DNA from: Candidatus Methylomirabilota bacterium
Lineage (GTDB): Bacteria; Methylomirabilota; Methylomirabilia; Methylomirabilales; Methylomirabilaceae
Length of the DNA: 64,000 nt
Direction of reading: 5' to 3'
Assembly: GCA_016207095.1 (NCBI GenBank)
Contig: JACQQF010000044.1
Span: 1 to 64,000 of the forward strand
The notes beneath the pieces are model-generated. The model was not told the origin of the DNA and made no database searches. It worked only from the letters and a program-made list of their open reading frames with translations. Shown piece by piece: positions 1-7,809 of this stretch (the first letter of the stretch is position 1; each line of letters opens with the position of its first letter). The position numbers and the translations under genes are program-made.

Positions 1-1425
1 AACAAGGATTTGGTCAAGGCGAACCAAAGCAACATCTACGGCTACGAGAACGGCACACTCTCAACCTCGCTGTTCTATGGAGCCAAGAACGTATCCCAGG
101 CCAAGCTCGGCTCGGTGCTGTACGTCCCAGAGGTCAACCGTTCGGACGACGCCCTCAAACTCTCGGGTCCGTCACCCTTCCGCGACATGGTCAACTTCGT
201 CATGAAGCGAGCCGTGCTTGACAGCCGGAGCTTCGGGGATCTCAACACTGCCTTCACGACCTTCAACGAGAAGTTCAAAGAAGAGGCCTCCGCAGACGGC
301 TTCTCTGTCAACAGCCTGATCGAGGAGATCAATCGTGAGGTGGGTCACTGGAAGATCCGCTTCGGCGTGGATGTCAACCCTCTTCGCCCGGAGGACATCG
401 TAAAGACCCTTCTCACGCACTTCATCGAGGACGAGAACCTGGAGGGCAAGCGCGTCAGCCTCGGGTCCTACGGGCAGGGTCTACAGCGCCACCTCATTTA
501 CACGCTGATCCGGCTATCCGCTCGCTTCGTGGAGCCGCGCACCGAGAAAAAGAAGGAGTTCGCACCGGACTTCACCCTGATCCTCTTCGAGGAGCCCGAA
601 GCCTTCCTTCACCCCTCACAACAGGAACGGCTCAACGCTAGCCTGAGGGCCCTCGCGGCCGAAGCGACCCAGCAGATCCTCATTACCACCCATTCGCCTC
701 GGTTCGTGAGCAAGCAGGTCTCCGAGTTGACGACCATCATCCGGCTCCAGAAGATGGCAGCGGTGACCGAGCACTTTCAATTGTCAGAAGATCAACTCAC
801 GAGGATGCTCGATCGGAACCGCGGGCTTTATCAGCGCTTTTCGGACATGCTCCAAGATCCCGGCGTTTCCGCGCCATTGAAGGGGGAGATAAGGAAACGT
901 GGTCTTGGGGAAGACTCCCCGGAAGAGGATCCCGGTCTCGAAGATGAGGCCACGCGATCCCTTCTTTGGCTAAACGCCGAACGGGCGGCGTTGTTCTTCG
1001 CACGGCACGTGGTGCTGTGCGAGGGACCTACCGAAAAGGCCATGTTCGAGTTCTTGATCGATACGGCCTGGCGAGACCTCGGTGACCGAAATGTGTACCT
1101 CGCTGATGCCTTGGGCAAGTTCAATATTCATCGTCACATGGCGCTGCTCAGCGGGCTCGGGATCCGACATTCAGTGCTCTTTGATCGGGATGGCGATGCC
1201 GGTATCCATGACGTGGTCAACGGCTTCATCGGCGAGAATCGCACGGACCTCACGATCCAGATTGAGTCTTTCCCGAGCTGCCTTGAGGACTTCCTGGGGA
1301 TCGCCCGGGCGAAGCGGAGAGACCTGAAATCGCTCCACGTGATATCTAAGCTGCTTAACAACGCGGTCACCGCAGACAAGATCACAGAGCTTCGGCACAT
1401 GTTCGATCGACTTCTCGGAGGGTAG
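1..1425 (+). CDS. OLD-family ATP-dependent endonuclease, 5'-truncated by the window edge
   Basis: The frame is open to the left edge, so the start and the Walker A motif lie outside the window. Counting from the TTG at 10, the visible part has an ABC-like signature region near residue 150-160, a Walker B segment LILFEEPEAFLHP near 189-202 and an H-loop ITTHSPRF near 225-232. A C-terminal TOPRIM domain follows, with CEGPTE (337-342) and FDRDGD (391-396). This ABC-ATPase plus TOPRIM order is that of OLD nucleases, several of which act in phage defence. An attC-like repeat begins three bases after the stop, so it reads as an integron cassette gene. The family call is firm; a defence role is inferred. 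Confidence 0.85.
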   Translation, partial: NKDLVKANQSNIYGYENGTLSTSLFYGAKNVSQAKLGSVLYVPEVNRSDDALKLSGPSPFRDMVNFVMKRAVLDSRSFGDLNTAFTTFNEKFKEEASADGFSVNSLIEEINREVGHWKIRFGVDVNPLRPEDIVKTLLTHFIEDENLEGKRVSLGSYGQGLQRHLIYTLIRLSARFVEPRTEKKKEFAPDFTLILFEEPEAFLHPSQQERLNASLRALAAEATQQILITTHSPRFVSKQVSELTTIIRLQKMAAVTEHFQLSEDQLTRMLDRNRGLYQRFSDMLQDPGVSAPLKGEIRKRGLGEDSPEEDPGLEDEATRSLLWLNAERAALFFARHVVLCEGPTEKAMFEFLIDTAWRDLGDRNVYLADALGKFNIHRHMALLSGLGIRHSVLFDRDGDAGIHDVVNGFIGENRTDLTIQIESFPSCLEDFLGIARAKRRDLKSLHVISKLLNNAVTADKITELRHMFDRLLGG

Positions 1426-1427
1426 CT

Positions 1428-1499
1428 GCCCAACTACGCGATTAACCTGTCGGCGGCTCCGCTTTGCTCTGCCGCCGCAGGTTATCGCAAGCGTTAGCC
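1428..1499 (+). other. attC-like integron recombination site 1
   Basis: An imperfect inverted repeat lies between two genes. The left core-like box GCCCAAC fits RYYYAAC. The right box GTTAGCC is close to GTTRRRY. Between them, TAACCTGTCGGCGGC pairs with GCCGCCGCAGGTTA, leaving a single T bulged out, and a further unpaired T sits next to a short unmatched spacer beside the boxes. Bulged bases, an unpaired spacer and core boxes at both ends are attC hallmarks. The orientation places any integrase gene to the left, outside the window. Confidence 0.75.
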
Positions 1500-1511
1500 G
1501 CCGGAGGTTCT

Positions 1512-2792
1512 ATGCCACTGACTGAGCAAGACAAGGTTCACTACTTGGCGAATGTGTTACGCGTGGCGTTCGCCGACAAGTCCTTATCGGCGAGGGAGAC
1601 CGCTGCATTGGAGGAAGTTCGGAAAAGTATTGATGCCAAGAAAGGGATGCTCGCAACGGCACAGAAGGCAGTGGAAAGTGGCTCATATGCCTTCGTTAAG
1701 GCAGCATCGTTTGCCGACCAGGTGAAGAACTTAGAAGATATGCTTTTCGTCGCGCTGATGGACCAAGACCTCAACGAGAGCGAAAACCGATTGATCCATG
1801 AGTTTACCCGCCTCATCGGCGTCAGCCAAGGTCAACTTGATCAGCTCATCACCGAAACGTCACGCCGCTGCGACGCAGCCAATCACGAAATCACATGCCC
1901 TTCTTGCTCGACATCGGTCACGGCGCAGGCGCGTTTCTGTCCGTCATGCGGTCACACTCTGGCATCTGCGGACGCGGCTTCTGTGCAGGTTGGGTTTGAA
2001 ATTCCGAAGGAGGGCTATGCCATCGAATTCTGTGAATCCACGGCAGGCGGATTCGCGAGCGCCGTGGAACTTGCCAAAGCGACAGGAACGATGCAAACAG
2101 CCACGAAGAACAAGAAGACCTGGTATTTGGTCACGTTCCCATCTAACCGTTTCGCAGATATGGTCCCGATCGCGTCTTCCTTGGGCGGTATAAGAAATCG
2201 CAAGGTATATCTCGATGGCCGGGAAGTTGCGTGGGATGAAGTCTTCGGCTTCATATGGTGCGCCGCTCAAAGAGCCGCAGCTTACCGGCCTATCGAATAC
2301 TGTTTCGGCAAGGACGAGAATCGAATCAACCCTTGGGGATGTAAGCAGGCACGGATGGAATGGACGGACTGGGCGCAGTGGTTCTCGTATGGACGTTGGC
2401 AGAAGGCAGGGCTTCTGCGCAGCGGTTATGTGTTCGCCTTTGACAAGGAGCGCATTCGTCACGAACTTGCCACAAACCTATATCGTTATCGCTTTTGCCC
2501 ACATCTGCGCACGCGGCTGGTTGAGGCAGTTTTGAAACATCTCCCCGACCAAGTCGAGGTAACGCCGGATGGGCCCTGGAAGTATAGCCGTGCGTATGAA
2601 GCATTGCCCGGAGCTATAAAAGTCACTGAACGCGAGGGAAGTGGGGATTTCGTGTACACCAATGAGTACTATTCAGACGGGGTGCGTTCGAGGGGCTATG
2701 CTGTTCTCGCGGACATCCTCAAGAAGGCGCTCGATGAATGCAGGACGACTGACGTTGAAGCAACGTCGCTCCTCTTAAAAAATAACGGCTAA
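1512..2792 (+). CDS. TerB-like and zinc-ribbon protein of unknown function
   Basis: The ATG at 1512 is chosen because GGAGG lies five bases upstream; the longer frame from 1464 would run through the attC-like site. Of the 426 residues, about 1-115 look like an alpha-helical TerB-type domain (acidic, helix-rich, related to tellurite-resistance TerB). A four-cysteine zinc ribbon follows (C129, C132, C143, C146). The remaining 270 residues are not recognised. They are rich in aromatic residues and contain no predicted membrane helix by eye. The gene is flanked on both sides by attC-like repeats, as expected for a single integron cassette. Function unknown. Confidence 0.75.
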   Translation: MPLTEQDKVHYLANVLRVAFADKSLSARETAALEEVRKSIDAKKGMLATAQKAVESGSYAFVKAASFADQVKNLEDMLFVALMDQDLNESENRLIHEFTRLIGVSQGQLDQLITETSRRCDAANHEITCPSCSTSVTAQARFCPSCGHTLASADAASVQVGFEIPKEGYAIEFCESTAGGFASAVELAKATGTMQTATKNKKTWYLVTFPSNRFADMVPIASSLGGIRNRKVYLDGREVAWDEVFGFIWCAAQRAAAYRPIEYCFGKDENRINPWGCKQARMEWTDWAQWFSYGRWQKAGLLRSGYVFAFDKERIRHELATNLYRYRFCPHLRTRLVEAVLKHLPDQVEVTPDGPWKYSRAYEALPGAIKVTEREGSGDFVYTNEYYSDGVRSRGYAVLADILKKALDECRTTDVEATSLLLKNNG

Positions 2793-2850
2793 TCAGGTCG
2801 CTCCAGCGGACGCGCCAGAAGCCGCGCGCCGCTGAGCTTGGCCGTTAGAC
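2787..2850 (+). other. attC-like integron recombination site 2
   Basis: The repeat overlaps the stop codon of the preceding gene. The left half GGCTAAT...GCTC-C-AGCGG-A-CGCGC pairs with the right half read in reverse (GTCTAAC...GCTC-AGCGG-CGCGC). Two single bases (C and A) stay unpaired on one strand only, and there is an unmatched six-base spacer. The right box is GTTAGAC, a near-consensus GTTRRRY. This is the clearest attC structure in the window. Confidence 0.82.
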
Positions 2851-2912
2851 CGGCCGAACGGGAGGAGCTATTGGGCCGCGCATGAAACCGCCAGACTACT
2901 AGAGGTTGCCCG

Positions 2913-3154
2913 ATGACCCCTTGCGCTTCATCCAAACATGTCCGGAATGGGCGGGTCCTGTGGACCTATCACGTGAACATGCGTCTCAAGGGGCGGTTCA
3001 TCCCGCGCAAGGCCATCCTCGACACTGTGGAGAGCTACGAGATCGTCGAAGCGTACCCGGGCAACACAGTATCCGCGTGAACGATCAATTTCGGATGTGT
3101 TTCCGCTGGACCGCGGCGGGCGCCGAGGACGTTGAGATCGTGGACTATCATTGA
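2913..3154 (+). pseudogene. Composite toxin remnant: DUF4258-like start joined out of frame to a RelE/HigB-like end
   Basis: The frame from the ATG at 2913 reads a DUF4258-like segment (RFIPRKAILDTVESYEIVEA) and stops at 3080. From about 3057 another frame encodes a typical RelE/HigB killer C-terminus (SIRVNDQFRMCFRW, then VEIVDYH), ending at 3154. The two are different toxin families in different frames, so no intact toxin is made here. The HigA-like antitoxin starts 12 bases later. The simplest reading is a deletion or recombination joining two toxin genes ahead of one antitoxin. Confidence 0.65.
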
Positions 3155-3166
3155 CGGAGGGAGACC

Positions 3167-3484
3167 ATGCGTAAGCTCAAGCCCGTGACGCCCGGCGAGT
3201 TGCTGCGCGAAGAGTTCCTGATCCCGATGGGCCTCACGCAATACGGCCTGGCCAAGGAAATCGGTGTGCCCGCCCAGCGGATCGGTGACATCGTGGGGGG
3301 CAAGCGTGCCATCACGGCGGACACCGACCTGCGCCTGTGCCGGTTCTTCGGTCTTTCCAACGGCTATTGGCTGCGGGCGCAGGCGGCCTATGACACCGAG
3401 GTGGCGGAAGAAGCCCTCGCCAAGACCCTGGCAAAGATCAGACCGTGGGCGGGAGTGCCCACTCATGCGGGTTCTCGGGCCTAA
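3167..3484 (+). CDS. higA: HigA-like XRE-family antitoxin
   Basis: This 105-residue helix-turn-helix protein has the HigA/VapI-type layout: PGELLREEFLIPMGLTQ at the start, a DNA-binding helix region around residues 22-65, and the usual AEEALAKTLAKIRPW tail. The ATG at 3167 follows GGAGGGAG. Its toxin partner upstream is broken, so this is an orphan antitoxin or a repressor of the residual locus. The last residues (GVPTHAGSRA) run up to an attC-like half-site and may be read-through after a rearrangement. Confidence 0.85.
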   Translation: MRKLKPVTPGELLREEFLIPMGLTQYGLAKEIGVPAQRIGDIVGGKRAITADTDLRLCRFFGLSNGYWLRAQAAYDTEVAEEALAKTLAKIRPWAGVPTHAGSRA

Positions 3485-3499
3485 CAGTTGCGCTCAGCC
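3479..3499 (+). other. Half attC-like site
   Basis: GCCTAAC fits RYYYAAC exactly and is followed by AGTTGCGCTCAGC, the usual left arm of an attC. No matching right arm follows; a repeated sequence (3495-3556) takes its place. It looks like an attC cut by recombination or deletion. Confidence 0.45.
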
Positions 3500-3556
3500 A
3501 TGACTGTGGGATTGACTACCACACGCCCGAAGAGTTTGAGAGACTGACGGCGGAAA
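3495..3556 (+). repeat. Direct repeat copy 1 (62 bp)
   Basis: This is nearly identical to 4856-4917. Differences fall mostly at third positions of the frame encoding DCGIDYHTPEEFERLTAE (copy 2: P-K-E-Y-E-R), which suggests both copies are remnants of the 3' end of related protein genes. The protein is not recognised. Each copy sits just before a cassette-like gene. Confidence 0.6.
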
Positions 3557-3560
3557 GGAC

Positions 3561-4094
3561 ATGGCAGTGAGCATTGCCCAGGTCATCAGCCTCATCAATC
3601 AGATGGAGGCCGCGGGTGTAGTGGCGCGCTACGCCATCGGCGGGGCGGTAGGGGCGACGTTTTACCTGGAGCCGGTGGCCACGCTGGACGTGGACATCTT
3701 TGTCGCGTTCCATCACCAGGCCGGTCACGTCGTGGTCAGCCCGCATCCCATTTTTGACTACCTCACCGCCCGCGGCGGTGTGGTCGAAGGCGAGTACATC
3801 GTCTTGGCCGGATGGCCGGTTCAATTTCTGCCGGCCACGAGTCCGCTTGTGGAGGAGGCGCTGGCCGAGGCCGTGACCGTGGGTGTGGAGGGCACACCGG
3901 CGCGGGTTTTCACGGCGGAGCATCTGGCGGCGATCGCCTTGCAGACCGGCCGGGCCAAGGATCACGCCAGATTGCTCCAATTCATCGAGGCTGCGGCGAT
4001 CAACGCGGAGCGGTTTCAGAGCTTGGTGCGCCGGCACGGGCTGCTTGACCGCTGGCAGACATTTGAACAAAGATTTCTGCAGGGTTCGTCATGA
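3561..4094 (+). CDS. Nucleotidyltransferase, AbiEii-toxin-like
   Basis: The 177-residue protein has the short nucleotidyltransferase pattern: YAIGGAVGATFYLEP, then LDVDIFV, where the paired aspartates bind metal. A small helical C-terminal part contains a RAKD(H) segment typical of AbiEii/minimal NTases. The next gene overlaps by four bases (ATGA) and encodes a small helical partner, as in type IV or MNT/HEPN-like toxin-antitoxin loci. Members of the family can modify tRNA or protein, but no substrate can be named from sequence. It lies in the cassette-like array, where toxin-antitoxin cassettes are common. Confidence 0.75.
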   Translation: MAVSIAQVISLINQMEAAGVVARYAIGGAVGATFYLEPVATLDVDIFVAFHHQAGHVVVSPHPIFDYLTARGGVVEGEYIVLAGWPVQFLPATSPLVEEALAEAVTVGVEGTPARVFTAEHLAAIALQTGRAKDHARLLQFIEAAAINAERFQSLVRRHGLLDRWQTFEQRFLQGSS

Positions 4095-4294
4095 CGTTCG
4101 ACCTTCAACGTATTCTCGAAAGCAAACGCGCCTTGCGGCGCTCGCTGGCGCAGCGTCCGGTGGCGGAGAAACTGGCCCTGCTGGACGTGCTGCGCGATAG
4201 GGTTCGCGTCATCCGCGCCGCCGCCGCAGAACGGGCCGCGACGATGGCGCGGGAGGCTCCGTCGGAAGACCACGCCCAGCCTCGGAATCTTTGA
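4091..4294 (+). CDS. Small helical partner of the nucleotidyltransferase
   Basis: This 67-residue, arginine-rich, mostly helical protein starts inside the stop codon of the nucleotidyltransferase gene (ATGA overlap), so the two are translationally coupled. I recognise no domain. The position and size suit the small subunit of a nucleotidyltransferase toxin-antitoxin pair. The last residues (SEDHAQPRNL) look uncharacteristic and may be read-through. Confidence 0.6.
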   Translation: MTFDLQRILESKRALRRSLAQRPVAEKLALLDVLRDRVRVIRAAAAERAATMAREAPSEDHAQPRNL

Positions 4295-4296
4295 CC

Positions 4297-4398
4297 ATGC
4301 CCAAGCGCGTGAAACTGTCCGAGCTCACGTTTCAGCAGCACTTCGCGAACTTCCTCGTTCGCGTGCACGGATACGGCGTGCAGTACCTCCCCCAATAA
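4297..4398 (+). CDS. Possible 33-residue ORF or gene fragment
   Basis: It starts two bases after the preceding stop (ATG at 4297, TAA at 4396). The product begins MPKRVKLSELTFQQHFANFL and has a believable amino-acid mix, but matches nothing I know. It could be a leftover of a larger gene. Confidence 0.3.
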   Translation: MPKRVKLSELTFQQHFANFLVRVHGYGVQYLPQ

Positions 4399-4411
4399 AG
4401 TGGAGACCCAA

Positions 4412-4474
4412 ACCTAACCATGGAGCCTCGCCGCTGATCTAGGTGTGAGGTCGCACTGACAAATATTTTTGTCA
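4412..4474 (+). other. Degenerate attC-like stretch plus 18-bp palindrome
   Basis: ACCTAAC (4412-4418) fits an attC left box, and GAGCCTC can pair with GAGGTC leaving a G bulged, but the right box is poor. From 4457 to 4474 lies TGACAAA-TATT-TTTGTCA, a perfect two-fold palindrome of 7+7 bases just upstream of the next gene. It is a possible operator. Confidence 0.35.
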
Positions 4475-4490
4475 CTAGCAAGGAGGGCTT

Positions 4491-4832
4491 ATGCCGGTTG
4501 TTTCCAAGACGGTACTCCTACTCGTTCTCTCGAACATCTTCATGACATTTGCCTGGTACGCTCATCTTCGTAACCTCAGCAACCGATCGTGGATCGTTGC
4601 TGCGCTCGCTAGCTGGGGCATCGCGCTGTTTGAGTACCTACTACAGGTGCCGGCAAATCGAATCGGGCACACCCAGATGGAGCTGGGCCAACTCAAGATC
4701 CTGCAGGAAGTCATCACGCTGACGGTGTTTGTTCCCTTCGCGCTGTTGTATATGAAGGAGCCAGTAAGAACCAATTATCTATGGGCAGGCCTGTGCCTCT
4801 GCGGCGCGGTCTTCTTCGTCTTCCGGCGCTGA
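4491..4832 (+). CDS. DUF486 family small membrane protein
   Basis: The 113-residue protein has four hydrophobic helices. It shows the DUF486 signatures LSNIFMTFAWYAHL near the start, FEYLLQVPANRIGH in the middle and QLKILQEVITL before helix three. Family members resemble half-size drug/metabolite transporters, but no substrate is known. An AAGGAGGG ribosome site precedes the ATG. It is full length for the family and sits in the cassette-like array with a poor attC-like hairpin after it. Confidence 0.85.
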   Translation: MPVVSKTVLLLVLSNIFMTFAWYAHLRNLSNRSWIVAALASWGIALFEYLLQVPANRIGHTQMELGQLKILQEVITLTVFVPFALLYMKEPVRTNYLWAGLCLCGAVFFVFRR

Positions 4833-4855
4833 CCTCGGTCCGCTTTTAGTGCGGC

Positions 4856-4917
4856 CAGCCGTGACTGTGGGATTGACTACCACACGCCCAAAGAATATGA
4901 GAGATTGACGGCGGAAA
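4856..4917 (+). repeat. Direct repeat copy 2 (62 bp)
   Basis: Second copy of the 3495-3556 repeat. The coding-frame substitutions relative to copy 1 are mainly silent or conservative (E to K, F to Y), and the frame runs on to a stop at about 4953. It follows an imperfect hairpin (GGTCCGC with GCGGCC, T bulged) after the DUF486 gene that resembles a worn attC. Confidence 0.6.
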
Positions 4918-4992
4918 CCGTGTCCATTGTTTTGGGAGCAGATCAGCCACACTGAGGCTGAGCGCCGATCCAGTATGCCGCAGGAGGAAATC

Positions 4993-5514
4993 ATGTCTGA
5001 GAAGGAGTTGTCGTCAAAAAAAAGCGAAGAAGAGTCGAAGACACAGGATGCAAAACCCGAGGTGCTGCTTACCTTGATCGAGCATGGAAGCCGTCCAGCG
5101 GTTATTCTGCTTATCGGCCTGTTTCTAGTCACATGGCTGTTCACGGTCAGGGAACCTCTATTCGATGTGCTAAGAAAGGCGCAAACGCTGAAACTCGGTT
5201 CGTTCGAAGTCCAGCTACGGGAGAATGCGGATTCAGCGAATCTGGGTCCCCAACTACGTGCCTTGGAGGGGCTAAGTGACGAACAACTGCAGCTCTTCTT
5301 GGTGGTAGGCAAACAAAGGGCACACATAACGTATAAGGGTGAGGAGGTTACCGATAAGAACCTGAAGAAACTTCAGGAAGTCGGCCTGCTCGCGGAAGTA
5401 CGACCGGAACCAGAGGGGGGTTTTTGGTGGAGAGTTTCAGAGAAAGGTATCACACTTCACAACATCATTCGAACCCTGATTTTTTCGTCGATTCGCCGCA
5501 GTGCTGCGCCATAA
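4993..5514 (+). CDS. Single-pass membrane protein with C-terminal winged-helix-like region, unknown
   Basis: The ATG at 4993 is preferred because GCAGGAGG lies just upstream; the frame itself is open from 4927. The 173-residue protein has a charged N-terminus, one transmembrane helix at about residues 35-52 and a short helical region. A C-terminal domain follows (LSDEQLQLFLVVGKQR..., then VTDKNLKKLQEVGLL), reminiscent of a winged helix. I do not recognise a family. An attC-like site overlaps its stop codon. Confidence 0.6.
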   Translation: MSEKELSSKKSEEESKTQDAKPEVLLTLIEHGSRPAVILLIGLFLVTWLFTVREPLFDVLRKAQTLKLGSFEVQLRENADSANLGPQLRALEGLSDEQLQLFLVVGKQRAHITYKGEEVTDKNLKKLQEVGLLAEVRPEPEGGFWWRVSEKGITLHNIIRTLIFSSIRRSAAP

Positions 5515-5571
5515 CCCTCACTACAGCGGACGCCGCTGGTGTGGCGCCGCTGAGTTCGATATCCGTTACGC
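5509..5571 (+). other. attC-like integron recombination site 4 (degenerate boxes)
   Basis: The left arm TACAGCGG-A-CGCC pairs with GGCGCCGCTGA, leaving one A bulged. It is the same AGCGG-A-CGC stem sequence seen in attC-like site 2. The end boxes CCATAAC and GTTACGC depart from consensus but are symmetrical (TAAC/GTTA). The stop codon of the preceding gene lies inside the left box, as at site 2. Confidence 0.6.
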
Positions 5572-5950
5572 GCTGCGCGGGGCAAAGTAGGTTTCCAGAC
5601 CCGGAAATGCCCCCACGGTGTGCTCAGAGATCACGCGGTCGCCTTCTCCAAAGAACTTCCCTCGTGTCTGCTGAAAGGAGCCGTAGCCCTATTGGGTGTT
5701 CCTCCACCCCTCGATTTCTCCCTCCGTGTCTCCTGTCTCTCTCCACCCCAGTTGAAACCCTCTCAGCTTTCTCCTCGCTGATCCCTCGGCTGACTCCTTC
5801 TGTCCAGCCGCCGGCTCGCTACCAGGGAAATGACGTCGTTCATGTCCACCTGAATGGCGACCACCTCTCATAAGAGCAAGAAGTCAGGTTTCCCGAGAAC
5901 AGAGATAGACTTACCAACGGCCTGAAGTATCTCTCATTGTTCTGGAAGTC
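5572..5950. other. Gene-free, pyrimidine-rich stretch
   Basis: No convincing coding frame: the longest frame across 5424-5873 starts inside the preceding gene and has no domain-like composition. The interval 5690-5790 is strongly CT-rich on the plus strand. I see nothing functional here. Confidence 0.5.
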
Positions 5951-6000
5951 CCCCTCACCCAGACCCTCTCCCACAGATGGGGAGAGGGGACCTGAGGGGA
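5951..6000. repeat. REP-like palindromic element, copy 1
   Basis: CCCCTCACCC...CCCTCTCCC pairs with GGGGAGAGGGG...CTGAGGGG around a short loop. Related elements occur at 41025-41085 and 58391-58447. This kind of intergenic palindrome is common in many GC-rich genomes. Confidence 0.6.
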
Positions 6001-6045
6001 GGATGCTGGACTTTGATGCCCATGGGCGTGCCGCAGATACATGAG

Positions 6046-6175
6046 GTATTGCGAGCACCCGGAGGGTGCGTGCAATCTCAGCGTAGTTTCACGGCGAGAT
6101 TGCGGAGCCTGCCCTGAGCGCAACCGAAGGGTCGCATCGCTCCTCGCAATGACAGGCGAGGGATCCCGCTCCTCG
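6046..6175. repeat. Intergenic repeat with CTCGCAATGAC units
   Basis: The block holds a GCACCC/GGGTGC hairpin, a GCGAGATTGC motif and two direct copies of GCTCCTCGCAATGAC about 28 bases apart. Similar GAGATTGC...GCAATGAC blocks are dispersed repeats in several bacterial phyla. No gene is present. Confidence 0.5.
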
Positions 6176-6241
6176 CAATGACCCGAGAATTTAGGAGCAA
6201 TGACGCTTCCTATTTCTGTTGTTGTGAGGTCTGAAGCTTCC

Positions 6242-6270
6242 TTGACAGTCTTCGCCCCCCTATCTATAAT
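6242..6270 (+). promoter_or_regulatory. Consensus sigma-70 promoter for lysS
   Basis: TTGACA (6242-6247) and TATAAT (6265-6270) are separated by exactly 17 bases, a perfect consensus. Transcription should start near 6277, about 20 bases before the GTG of lysS. Confidence 0.85.
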
Positions 6271-6297
6271 CGGGCGAACCTGACGATCGGAGGATTG

Positions 6298-7809
6298 GTG
6301 GACGAACAGAACGTCTTAGTTCGCGAGCGGTTGCGGAAGTTGGAGGAGCTTGAACGGGCCGGGGTGGACCCGTACCCGGCCCGGTTCACCGTTCGACACC
6401 TGGCCGCCGATCTCCATCGGGAATATGCCGCCCTGTCTGAAGAACAGGCTGCGGGCCCCGAGGTGGTGATCGCCGGACGGCTGATGTCTCTTCGAAGTCA
6501 CGGGAAGGCGACTTTCGCTCACCTCCAGGACGGATCGGGGAGGATTCAGATCTATATCGTACGGGATACCGTCGGTCCCGAGGCATACGAACTCTGCAAA
6601 AAGCTGGACGTAGGGGATCACCTGGGGGTTGAGGGCTCACTCTTTCGCACGAAGACGGGGGAGCTGACCGTGCGAGCCCGGACGTTTCAGTTTCTCTCCA
6701 AGTCGCTTCGGCCCCTCCCGGAAAAGTGGCACGGTCTGACCGACGTCGAGACCCGCTTCCGCCAGCGCTACCTCGACCTTATTGCCAACCGCCCCGTTGC
6801 CGACACCTTCAGGAAGCGCAGCCGGTTGATTGCCGAGATCCGCCGTTTCTTCGACGAGAGGGGATTTCTTGAGGTCGAAACCCCGATGATGCAGGCGATG
6901 GCCGGCGGCGCCATGGCGCGTCCCTTTATCACGCATCACAACGCGTTAGACCTGACCCTGTACCTTCGGATTGCGCCGGAACTCTACCTGAAGCGTCTCA
7001 TCGTGGGCGGGTTCGACCGGGTCTACGAGATCAACCGGAGCTTCAGGAATGAAGGGGTCTCCACTCAACACAACCCAGAGTTCACGATGCTGGAGTTCTA
7101 TCAAGCCTATGCGGATTACCACGATCTGATGACGGTGACGGAAGAGCTCCTTTCGCACCTGGCGCAGGCCATGATGGGTGGCCAAGAGATTCCCTATCAG
7201 GGGCAGCGCCTCTCCTTCGCGCCCCCCTGGCCCAGGCTGACCTTGGAGGAAGCCCTCGTCAAGCTGGCCCGGCTGGACGCAGAGACCCTCAGTACGGAGG
7301 CGGGCGCGAGAGAGACGGCGCGACGTCACGGGGTGATTTCGGTCCCCGGATGGGGCAGGGGGAAGATTCTGGGGGAGCTCTTCGACGCCCTCGTGGGGCC
7401 AACGCTGCATCAGCCCACCTTTATCATCGACTTTCCCACCGAACTCTCGCCTCTGGCGAAAGCCAAAGCGGCAGACGCCGCGGTCGTCCAGCGCTTCGAA
7501 TTGTACGCCGGGGGGATGGAGATCGCCAACGCCTATTCCGAGCTCAACGATCCGCGCGAGCAGCGCGCCCGCTTCCTCGAGCAGTTGGGCCGCAGGGATC
7601 AAGGGGACCTGGAGACCCATGGCCTGGATGAGGACTACCTGCTCGCGATGGAGTACGGGATGCCGCCTGCGGCCGGGGAGGGGATCGGGATCGACCGGCT
7701 CGCGATGCTCTTCACCGACTCCCCCTCGATCCGGGAAGTGATTCTCTTCCCGCTTATGAGGCCGGCACAGGGGGCCCAGGGGGAACGAGGGACAGCCGAT
7801 GCCGTTTGA
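6298..7809 (+). CDS. lysS: Lysyl-tRNA synthetase, class II
   Basis: It charges tRNA-Lys with lysine in the cytoplasm. The 503 residues match the family length. The N-terminal OB fold carries [20 protein letters not shown]. Motif 2 ([20 protein letters not shown]) and motif 3 ([20 protein letters not shown]) of class II synthetases are intact. I favour the GTG at 6298 over the TTG at 6295 because the CGGAGGA ribosome site is too close to the TTG. The 3' end overlaps lolC by 11 bases, so lysS heads an operon with the lipoprotein-release genes. Confidence 0.97.
   Translation: MDEQNVLVRERLRKLEELERAGVDPYPARFTVRHLAADLHREYAALSEEQAAGPEVVIAGRLMSLRSHGKATFAHLQDGSGRIQIYIVRDTVGPEAYELCKKLDVGDHLGVEGSLFRTKTGELTVRARTFQFLSKSLRPLPEKWHGLTDVETRFRQRYLDLIANRPVADTFRKRSRLIAEIRRFFDERGFLEVETPMMQAMAGGAMARPFITHHNALDLTLYLRIAPELYLKRLIVGGFDRVYEINRSFRNEGVSTQHNPEFTMLEFYQAYADYHDLMTVTEELLSHLAQAMMGGQEIPYQGQRLSFAPPWPRLTLEEALVKLARLDAETLSTEAGARETARRHGVISVPGWGRGKILGELFDALVGPTLHQPTFIIDFPTELSPLAKAKAADAAVVQRFELYAGGMEIANAYSELNDPREQRARFLEQLGRRDQGDLETHGLDEDYLLAMEYGMPPAAGEGIGIDRLAMLFTDSPSIREVILFPLMRPAQGAQGERGTADAV

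Noticed and set aside
5424-5873. Plus-strand frame of about 150 codons
   Set aside because: It begins inside another gene, crosses the attC-like site and repeats, and has no protein-like composition.
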